Shown piece after piece: positions 55,958 to 64,000 of a stretch of 64,000 nucleotides of DNA. A program made the position numbers and the translations under genes. Under the pieces are notes generated by a model. It saw only the letters and a program-made list of their open reading frames with translations, made no database searches and was not told the origin of the DNA. How positions within the stretch are numbered: the stretch's first letter is position 1; each line of letters starts with the position of its first letter. The stretch is from Angiostrongylus vasorum (taxonomy: Eukaryota; Nematoda; Chromadorea; Rhabditida; Metastrongylidae): assembly GCA_018806985.1 (NCBI GenBank), contig JADANN010000466.1:1620852-1684851 (forward strand), given 5' to 3'.

Positions 55958-56237
55958 AGTAAGGGTGCGTGTGGCGCAGTGGTCGGAGACGCCCTGCAAC
56001 ACACACATGGAATCGATCCCTGCGCCCATGGCCCACCTTCCATCCCTTCGGGCTCGGCAAATTGGTACCAGACTTGTCTGGGAGGATAGCAACGCTGACT
56101 CGATACATCGGTAGCCCACCACGAGTCATTGTAAAGGCCAGATATGCATTCAATCAGCTCCAACGGTGTTTAGTGAAGTTGAATGCGTGGCGCATTCCTC
56201 AGGGGATTGATCAACGACGAGAGCTTTATCCTTTATC

Positions 56238-56276
<39 letters not shown>
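55915..56276 (+). repeat. SINE-B inserted in a (TA)n microsatellite
   Basis: A TA run of about 41 nt (55915-55955) precedes the element. The SINE runs from about 55964 (GGGTGCGTGTGGCGCAGTGG, a canonical A box) through GTGGCGCAGTGGTCGG, GGAATCGATCCCTGCGCC (B box), ACTTGTCTGGGAGGATAGCA and GGATTGATCAACGACG to GCTTTATCCTTTATC at about 56240. A second TA run of about 36 nt follows. The flanking TA runs read as the split and duplicated target. Confidence 0.85.
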
Positions 56277-56279
<3 letters not shown>

Positions 56280-56477
56280 TTATACTCATTCTATGTATAC
56301 TCATACATTGATAGTTATTCTCATATCTTCATTTCCACAGGAATTCCCTCTTGACATTCTTGAATGAAGTGTTAAAGAGCTTTGTAGAGGTGTAATCCGT
56401 TGGAGAAATGCCATGAGATCTTTTTAAACACCTCTCTGCATACGAATAATGTTAATCCTATAGAGTTGTGAATTGTT

Positions 56478-56625
56478 GATAAAAAGACAATGTGAGTGGC
56501 TTAGATTAGTCCCTTAATAATACGTCATGCACTCGATTTCTAAAGCATCCTAGAGGTGAGTGAGTACATATTCGATCTACAGGATGGCTTCAGCAGTGCC
56601 GAATGACGTACCAAATCACCAAGCC
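56478..56625 (-). repeat. SINE-B, 3' half
   Basis: AATACGTCATGCACTCGATT, TCCTAGAGGTGAGTGAGTAC and GATCTACAGGATGGCTTCAG align with the 3' half of the family. Confidence 0.5.
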
Positions 56626-56644
56626 ACTGTATTTTTGACGAGCA

Positions 56645-56910
56645 GATAAAAAGGATGAAGCTCTTGCCGTTGATCAATCCTTGATGGATGCGCCATGTAT
56701 TGGACTTCATCAACATCGCTAGAGGTGACTGAATGTATATCTGGCCTTTACAGTGATTCTCCCGATGTATCGAGCTATCCTCCCAAATAAGTGCGGCACC
56801 AATATGCCAACCTCAGAGGGTGAAGAGCATGGTGAGCCACGAGCGCAGGCATCCATCCCTTTATGTATCGTAGTGCGCCTCTGATCACTGCGCTACATGC
56901 GTCTCTGATG
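56645..56910 (-). repeat. SINE-B
   Basis: AAAGGATGAAGCTCTTGCCG, TTGATCAATCC, GGATGCGCCATGTATTGGAC, GCTATCCTCCCAAATAAGTG and the head complement CTGATCACTGCGCTACATGC. It is arranged in tandem with the partial copy to its left. Confidence 0.65.
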
Positions 56911-56914
56911 TGCA

Positions 56915-59120
56915 AATATTAGGTTATTATTAGAATATTTACACCAGATTTTTCAACCCAAGAGAGGTACATTCTCCACTAATGTATACTCTGTGCGGTT
57001 GGTCTTCATCAAAGAATAGAACGGTGACTGTTTAAAAGAAGCTATTCCCCCCTTTTTCCGGGCAGTTGAGATTTAGCTTTCAAGCCCTTTTTTTTGCTGA
57101 GGTTATTAGTGTGTGTGCATTTGTAGTAGACTGTTTATAAATGTGACCACTGTCAGGATCTGAAAAAAGGCGAAGTGCCCCGAAAGTTTAGCTAGTGTGA
57201 AGTAAATATTGAAATGACAAGTTCATATCTGCTTAATAAGAAAACGATGACATACAGACCAATGTCAGTCGGTGTTTTATATTCTCCCAAACAACCCAGG
57301 CACTTGCCGGATTGGTGATGTGTTACGAAGGAGTGCAGAACCAAATTAACGTCTATAGGTGTATTTCAAGGTAGCTCTTAACACCAACCCACTTTCTGTT
57401 TTCGCGTAAATCACGGCTGTGAAGACGAACCGTTGAGCAGACAAGGCCGTACATCTAATTTTTGCAAAGGAAGGCCAGTTTCATATCGCTGCGGACTTAC
57501 TGGTTTTTAGAGAGTAAGAGATAATTTTTGGTTAACTGAAGACTTGGGAACTGAGAACATAGCAGAGTCATAGATGTACTTTCTATTGCTCTAGAGACGT
57601 GCACGGTATATTAATATATTTTGCTATAAATCATTACCATAACCCGTTGTTCAAACACATTTTACTCAACATTTAGAAGCGTTTTCAGTTTGTGTTGTGT
57701 TTGTTTCGTTATTTTCCATACCAACCCAATTCATGCGATAATAATGATTTATTTAGCACAGCGATTCAAATCAAATGACAAACAATTACTCAAATTACCT
57801 GTCAATGAACTCATGCAGGACAAAGCTTTGTGGGGATTATTAAGTGCGGAAAATGGCCTTCGACGAGACAAACCTCACATGTATTATATATATTTATACA
57901 TATAATTATAACATCTGTGTTGAAAGACCTACCTTGTTAAAAGGCAAAAAAAATTTGTGCAGTAAAATAATCTATCGAAAATTAAATGCGTAGAATGGGA
58001 TACATTTCGCCCACTTTGCCGTTCCCTGCGGCAGCGCGTCTCGAGCTTTATGTATTCGGCAGCCGTATAAGTAAAAAACTTAGCAAATCAGGGGTACAAT
58101 GTTTTTTTATGTATACTGATATTATTGACAACAGCTGTATGTCATAAAGTGTTCTTCAGAACAAGATAACAAGAAAAGAAACCACAAAAAGCCAAGAAGT
58201 TGTTGCGTTCTTTCTGAGCTGACGTCAACGCATTTACAGAAAAAACTATTGCTTCGTAGTTCAACAGATTTGACAAGATTTCACGTCCTTCAAACTGTGG
58301 AAAATACCTGTTTAAAACCTTTCCTGTTTTACTAATCGTTTAATCACTGCAACACTAAAAACCTAAGTTTAAATCCCCGTCAAAGGCTTAGTATAAACAT
58401 CAATCATTTTAGTGATGCATTTTTTACCGGAGTGAGACCACCTTCACAGGGTGCCAAATGAGGTGAAGCATATGAATATTTGATCGTATTTCATCATGAC
58501 TGAACACCACAGATATTGTGGAGATCCGGCACCAATTTTTTATTCGACTCCTTTCTTCGTATCTGTCATTCATGGTGCTAGCATTTTCGTTTGGGTTCTG
58601 CTGCTGCTTAAAGTCATTCGTTATGAATGTAGATGAATGTCGTTGCGGTCGAGCGAAGACAGATAAGTTCTCCCTAGGCAAGCCTGATACGAATTCCTCT
58701 TAGGGATGGCAGTCTGGTTGATCCGGTGCGGGTTCAAACCGCATCTTGCTAGTATTAAACTGCATCTCTACTACTTTGTTACCGCGCCATCTGATGACAG
58801 CACGAAATTAGAATTAAACGGCGGCAATAATATCAAGCATAGTCTCTTAACGGAGCTAGAACAAAGCCTTTCTGAACAACTTTTCCGTTACACCGACCAA
58901 TAAAACGTGACCGTTGGGAACAGTTATTTCCTGTGTAATCGAGAGAATTTAGAAGCTAATAAAAAAATATAAGAAAACTGTCTTTTAAAAGAAGGAGAAT
59001 CCAACTGGCTGACGTGGAAAGGAAATTGTATGCATGAAGAAATTTATTAAAGCTACGGAGAAGACGAGAAAAAAAGAAATAGAAAGGTTTCAATGAGTGC
59101 ATACAGATGTAAACGTGTTT
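56915..59120. other. Intergenic; one PLE tail motif and one weak exon-like stretch
   Basis: 57160-57215 (+) holds a PLE-tail-like CTGAAAAAAGGCGAAGTGCC with CGAAAGTTTAG. 57.74-57.89 kb (+) has acceptor ATGATTTATTTAG and an open frame reading KSNDKQLLKLPVNELMQDKA then LWGLLSAENGLRRDK. It is protein-like, but no donor or partner is seen. At 58.73 kb a GCGGGTTCAAACCGC B-box-like palindrome with an upstream TGGCAGTCTGG may be another tRNA-derived repeat. Nothing else is recognised. Confidence 0.3.
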
Positions 59121-59127
59121 TCATACA

Positions 59128-59156
59128 TATATATATATATATTATATTATATATAT
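59128..59156. repeat. (TA)n microsatellite
   Basis: A short alternating TA run with one break, followed by more TATGTG-type low-complexity sequence near 59.52 kb. Confidence 0.85.
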
Positions 59157-59159
59157 TTC

Positions 59160-60765
59160 TACATATAATCATATACATTTAGATAGAGCTAATTGTTAGT
59201 CTTCCAAAGATTTCTTACAACCATATCACATCACAGCCTTCTTAAAGGTATAATACAACAAGTTTCTAGAAAATTTAATGCAAAATTCCAGCAAAACCTA
59301 ATAGTTACGGTTCCAACACTATAGTGAAATCGGAAAGATGACAGTTTCACGATTTGAAGGGGTTAGATTTGGCTGAAACGGTATTTTACCTAAGGTTTTT
59401 GTGAAATAGCTCCTTAGATCCCTGATTCCTTCTTATTTTGCTCATACACAGGCATTCATTCAAGAAACAATAGCCTGTTCCTAAGAGCTTAATCTTTTCT
59501 ATATCTCTGTGTATACGTGTGTATGTGTATGCATATATGTATGTGGAAGTGTATGTAGACATGTAAGCATGTAATGCACTACTATGTTTTCATTTTCTGC
59601 AAGTACAATATCAGGTGTTGTCATGGTTTCCATCATAAAACGCGACAAAAACACTGAATACATTTTACTTCATTCCAGTGTTTTTCCTTTCGTCAGTTTC
59701 TTTCGCACGCGATCTCACTTCTATGCATGGACTTGATTTTAGAACGACCTTCCTAATAAATTTCCTGTATTTTTTTTATTCTGTATTCCTTTAACTCGGA
59801 ACATTCATTACGATGCAAAATCGAGAGCAATTTTTGGTTTATTTGTGTATCAGCAAGTCATCCAGTTTTCTCAACACTTCGTCTGACATATAATTCTGAT
59901 CGTCACAAAAAAGAGGCTTCAAAGTAGAACTTGAAAGTCTACAGTAGTGTAGTTTAAAACCTTCTGCAAAACCAAAGAGACCGAACTATTTAAGGTTGGG
60001 AAAGTACAAGCGAATCACATCGAGAAATGAACCGTCATGTTACACATTTATCAGCTGGAGATGGTTTTGAGCCAGTTATTTTAAAATGATTTATGGCCCA
60101 TAACCTCTCCTGAAAACGATTCGCGTCAAAAAGAACTATAGTGATGGAAATAAAGCCAATGAAGAAAAAAAGGTCTTACCTGCGACGTAATGACGAGATA
60201 TTGCTACTTATACAAGCGTCAGTAAATCGTTACCTTCAAATTAAGTACGTGGTTTTTGGGAGCTTCTTTTCATGCAATATAGCTGGCGTTAGCTGGGAAG
60301 TATACTGTGCTTTGTCGTCGATTAACATAAGCGGACGTTTAACTCCGTCACTGGGGAACTGTTCCAAATAAAAGGCTCCATACTTCAATCAAGTGATACT
60401 CCACTTCAGGAAATTTCACTTGATGTGACTAAGAAGACCCAGATGGTAGCGGTGAACGGCTGACGACGATCAACACGGATGACTACTGATCTGAAGCAGA
60501 CGAACGCACCCGAAAGTTAGCCACGGAAAGTTATGCAACAACCTCGCATTAGCTTGTCAATAAAACAAAATATTGACAATCGGCGCCGATGTTAAATGAA
60601 AGCCAGTACTGCAGATACTCTGGCTTGTACAAAAAATGTGATCATAAAGTGAATGAAAGCTATGGTAAGTCTTACGTCTTAGAGGAACAGCCAAAGAGAT
60701 AAGTAGATGCGTATTGTTTGAATAATATCGACGTTATAGTTCCCGAAATTTTCGGACTAATGTGG
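59160..60765. other. Intergenic, no supportable gene
   Basis: Only a weak minus-strand protein-like frame near 60.36-60.25 kb (FPSDGVKRPLMLIDDKAQYT) without clear splice sites. Confidence 0.25.
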
Positions 60766-60769
60766 AGTA

Positions 60770-61128
60770 AAATATCTCACTTGGATACTTGGACGGCCCA
60801 TCCTCACTAATTGTGCGGAGCTCAGCATAATCTCCATTTTCTGGAGTTTTGCTGGTTTAGCCATTGTATTTCCTAGGAGCCCCTGGGCGGCCTTGCCAAA
60901 TCTGCATCATGTCGTCACCACCATAGGCAACCGCGGCCCTTGTTTATCAGAGGGAGATTTGTCACCATGCGACTAGTTTGATACCAGGACGGTGGTGGAT
61001 CCTGTTATTGGCTTGCTCTTAGCTCGGTTTCCTGATGAAAATGCAGGGCTGCTCCTCAGCTTGAGGGCATGGCATTCCGACACCCAGGAACACCTGGCAG
61101 CCACGATGCGGCGGTAAAAGGGAAGTAA
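60770..61128 (-). repeat. Repeat D, near full length
   Basis: TCACTTGGATACTTGGACGG, TGGTTTAGCCATTGTATTTC, ATGTCGTCACCACCATAGGC, GTTTGATACCAGGACGGTGG and CCGACACCCAGGAACACC. The left edge defines the ATACTTGG tail. Confidence 0.75.
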
Positions 61129-61129
61129 A

Positions 61130-61500
61130 ATATCAGCGATATAAAAAGTATAAATCCATTTCTTTGGATCACACCTATGGCTTCATAGTGACTCTGTTGA
61201 AATAAGCTTTCAGTGTGACGTGTTTAAGAAAATGTAACAAGCTTCAATAGCAAATAGCGGAAACTGCCACAGGATAAGAATAAATCTTTATAAAGAATAG
61301 TTGAACAAAAATATTCCCAACATCTTTTACTCCTGCCTCAAAATAATGTGTTCCTAATAGTTCACTTGCCATCCTTACTCTGGCGAATCACGTTACAGCT
61401 ATGCTAATTCCTCTTTAGGGATACGAAGATTGTCGTATTTTTTGGTACCGGTTATTTTTTTCCTACTGTTCTCTGTAAAAATGTTGTAGCAACTGGTATC
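61130..61500. other. Intergenic, nothing recognised
   Basis: No exon or repeat that I can support. Confidence 0.3.
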
Positions 61501-61504
61501 TCGC

Positions 61505-61600
61505 AGGATTTTGTTGTAGTGTAGGTTTACTCCCAGCTGGCCTTTCGGATTTGAATGTTGAACTGCTCCTGAGCTTGGGTTGCAATGTAGAGAATGAGGT
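61505..61600 (-). repeat. Repeat D, fragment
   Basis: TTTACTCCCAGCTGGCCTTT, TTGAACTGCTCCTGAGCTTG and GGTTGCAATGTAG match the middle of repeat D. Confidence 0.45.
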
Positions 61601-63060
61601 ACTACAAAACATAATGGGGTCATCCAACATAACGATGAAGATGTTGCGGTCTATCATGCATACTGATTAATTAAGGCAAGAAATTGAGCGTCAACTGAAC
61701 TATATAAGAGTTGATCGTTTGAAATGGCATGTTCGAAAAAGAACGTAGCAAGGCGATAAGTGAGGGTTTGAAGAAGAAGCTAAAGGGTTGACGTTAAGCA
61801 GCATGAAGTGTGAAGTCAAGGACGAAAACGCCAGTTAGCCGAAATCATCTACAGTTTCGAAATCTCACGATTGCCACATGTTCTCTCAGTCAACAAGAAA
61901 TTGCCACGTAAAGTGAATTATTCAAGTTTGGTTGATGTTGCTCCTAATCTCTTCGTACTACCGGCGTTCATGTTCTCCTCATTCTCCTCTTCCTAATCTG
62001 GGCAGACGATGCCGGCGACGTTCGTCTGGCACATAGTGGCGCCGTTCTCCAGCCCTGCCATCGATTTTTCTCGTCCGTCTCATAGTTGAGGTGCTTTGTT
62101 TCTCACGTACGCTCCATTCTATCATCCCATTAGCCCTATTCCGAGTTAACTGAGATATTTTTTTTACATCAAAGTTGAGTTATTTTTTGATGTTCTTTTG
62201 CAGCCAAGCAAATCAGTCCTCCCCCTCGTAAGACATTAGACCTCTCTATGCTCGAAATATGACCAAGGCCGAAAAAATTTCATTGTCTGAACACACTCGT
62301 CCACGAACTTTTGTCATCGTAGTGCTTAAGCTTTCTGGCCAAGGAGTTCTCTTAAGATCTTTCAAGACAATTGATTACGACATGGTTTAAAGATTTTTCT
62401 AGTTGTTGAAGTAGTGTTAACGTGTTCTCATTCATTTTGTTATTTCTTCTACAAGTATATTAAGCAATGCTTTTGATATGTCTGTCAAGTGCCCATGTTT
62501 ATTTCCTATAGTGGCGTCCGGACAGAAAAAAAAGTGATTTACATCTTCAAAAACTTCCCCGCTTTAAGAGTTTATTCCATTGTTTGCTGTAATTTTTCTT
62601 CCTCATTCACGTAAAGATTTTTGTTCGTCTTCGTTTTCGTCATACAACTCATTTATCTGGAGGAGTCGGTGAACTTTGAATATCTGGGCACAACTTCTTA
62701 AGCGGTTTTATTATGTTTCATACTTATTACTATGCAGTTTTTTTTCTTGTTGTATTCTCTTTAGTTAGCAACTATGACTGGATAGACAGTTAGTATATCA
62801 CAAGGGAATCTTCCGATTCCCAATCATGACGACTGATTGTTTCGTTTCTCAAGTTATGAGTACATCTATCCCCCTCTTGTTGTCCTTGTTGTTGTTCAAC
62901 TGGTCATCATCAGTATTAAATTAGGAGAAATTCTTCCACACTGCGATTTGCAATGATGCAATCTTCGCGAAATTGAGTTTCTGGTGAGAAAAATTATGAC
63001 AGTTCCTACATTTACACATCTCTTTTCATATATGTTGATATAACGTCATTTAATGTAGTG
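61600..63060. other. Intergenic, nothing recognised
   Basis: About 1.4 kb, T-rich, without supportable exons or repeats. Confidence 0.3.
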
Positions 63061-63061
63061 T

Positions 63062-63440
63062 TAACGGCTTACCGCCTCATCGTGGCTGGGAGGTGTTCCT
63101 GGGTGCCGGAATGCAATGTATTCATCCCCTGACAGCGTCTCTCAAGCTGAGAAGGAGTCCGGCGTTGCCATCAGGAAGCCTAGCTAAGAGTAAACCAATA
63201 CCAGGATCTACCACCGTCCTGGTATCAAAGTCACATGGTGGCAAACCTCCCTCTGATCCACAAAGGCTGCGACTGCCTATGGTGGTGACGACATGGAGCA
63301 GACTTTGGCCTGGCTGAACTCAGGGATTCCAAGGAACCACAATGGCTTAGCTAGCAAATGTCCCAAAAATGGAGACTGTGGTGGGACCCGCACAACCAGT
63401 GAGGACGCGCCGTTCAACTATCAAGTATCAAGTTAATGTA
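63062..63440 (+). repeat. Repeat D, full-length reference copy
   Basis: It starts ACGGCTTACCGCCTCATCGT and carries GGCTGGGAGGTGTTCCTGGG, CAAGCTGAGAAGGAGTCCGG, AGGATCTACCACCGTCCTGG, GACTGCCTATGGTGGTGACG and GTGGTGGGACCCGCACAACC. It ends with two copies of an ATCAAGT-type unit (CAACTATCAAGTATCAAG). No coding capacity. The short tandem tail suggests a SINE-like or LINE-mobilised element, but no tRNA head is evident. Confidence 0.75.
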
Positions 63441-63559
63441 GTGCTGTGAGTCGACAGAAAACATGCGTTTTTATGGAAGTATTTCTGCAGGCATTGAATT
63501 GAAATTAAGTATTAGAATTTTTTATTTATATGATCTTTTAAACTGATCTTCTTTAGCTG

Positions 63560-64000
63560 ATGCGAGGTTGGTACAGGTCTTCCTTCGTTGTCGTTGTCGT
63601 TGGTGTTGTTGGTCGATTGCTCACGTTTCGGCGATTTCGCCTTCCTCAGAGCCTGAACGTATTTTGTATAAGAATAGTTTAATTATTCGGTGGAAAAAAA
63701 GACTAAGCTATTAATGAAGATGAAATTTTTAAATAGACGCCATATTGAACAGAAAGTGATGTTGCGAGTGGGACTGGCTCACGCGCTATTCATGTGGGGT
63801 CGCAAGCAAGGCACACCCAGGGGCCAAAATATCATTTTGAAATAGAGCGCCAGGTCACGTGTGATAGCGAGACATTCGTCTTTCCGATCCATCTTTGGAT
63901 CTTTGAGATTTATCCAGAACGCCTCAAGAGTTTTGCGCGCTGATGTTTTTTGATTCCTGCACTAGGATCCGCACAGTCACTTCAAAATCTTCGCTGTTGT
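63560..64000 (-). mobile_element. Penelope-like element 3' part, continuing beyond the window
   Basis: On the minus strand from the right edge: GEDFEVTVRILVQESKNISA, a CLAITRDLALYF end of the GIY-YIG region, about 200 nt of 3' UTR, then CTGAGGAAGGCGAAATCGCC with GAAACGTGAG (about 63621-63650), an imperfect (CAACGA)n run, and ACCAACCTCGCATCAGCTAA. It gives the cleanest version of the PLE 3' end. The GGCG-AAAT-CGCC hairpin is perfect here. Confidence 0.8.

Noticed and set aside
55832..56367. Several 64-132 codon frames across 55.8-56.4 kb
   Set aside because: They translate the (TA)n tracts (Tyr-Ile repeats) and a SINE-B. The sequence is explained fully by repeats.
58700..58790. A possible tRNA gene near the GCGGGTTCAAACCGC palindrome
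   Set aside because: A-box to B-box spacing is too short and no cloverleaf can be drawn; it is more likely a tRNA-derived repeat fragment.
1..64000. Search for CRISPR arrays, rRNA, spliced-leader RNA genes and bacterial-type operons
   Set aside because: No regularly spaced short direct repeats with unique spacers, no rRNA-like stretch, and no spliced-leader sequence ending in the expected trans-splice context were seen. The window is eukaryotic.

Overview
The window looks like intron- and repeat-rich nuclear DNA of a clade V (strongylid) nematode, most likely a hookworm. The evidence is: nematode-style genes with short exons and long introns, EB/ET-type cysteine-rich secreted proteins, RTE-type non-LTR retrotransposons and Penelope-like elements (PLEs) of the kind I know from hookworm genomes, a mariner fossil, and tRNA-derived SINEs. 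I see no bacterial gene organisation. The species call is an inference. Repeat boundaries are approximate, because all homology was judged by eye.

Two host genes can be rebuilt exon by exon with consistent splice phases, both on the minus strand. (1) About 9.35-5.0 kb holds a CDC50/TMEM30-family gene, the accessory subunit of P4-ATPase lipid flippases. Eight exons cover the N-terminus, TM1 and almost the whole ectodomain. The exon with the second membrane segment was not found. (2) About 52.8-40.9 kb holds a secreted multi-module EB/CC cysteine-rich protein. Seven exons give 236 residues, and one 7.3 kb intron carries a nearly full-length RTE element plus other repeats. A single exon with a signal peptide and the start of an ET/Ly6-like module lies at 21.34-21.19 kb (minus). 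A few other exon-like stretches are listed at low confidence.

Most of the remaining sequence is mobile DNA. PLE pieces lie at 0.58-1.49, 14.3-15.66, 28.7-30.3 and 63.56-64.0 kb, with isolated PLE tails elsewhere. RTE elements lie at 3.06-3.56 (internally deleted), 25.6-27.9 (diverged family), 35.5-38.9 and 43.06-46.5 (two sister copies), and 48.4-49.6 kb (very degraded). DNA-transposon fossils lie at 10.25-10.77 kb (mariner) and 20.2-21.0 kb (IS630/Tc1-like).

Four short repeat families recur on both strands. SINE-A, SINE-B and SINE-C have tRNA-like heads with recognisable A/B boxes. Repeat D is about 350 bp and ends in a short ATCAAGT-type tail. SINE-A often sits as head-to-head inverted pairs. 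One SINE-B lies inside a (TA)n tract and another has an 11-bp target-site duplication. The left edge has three tRNA-Pro-like sequences in tandem at about 185 bp spacing. No CRISPR, rRNA or convincing functional tRNA gene was seen.
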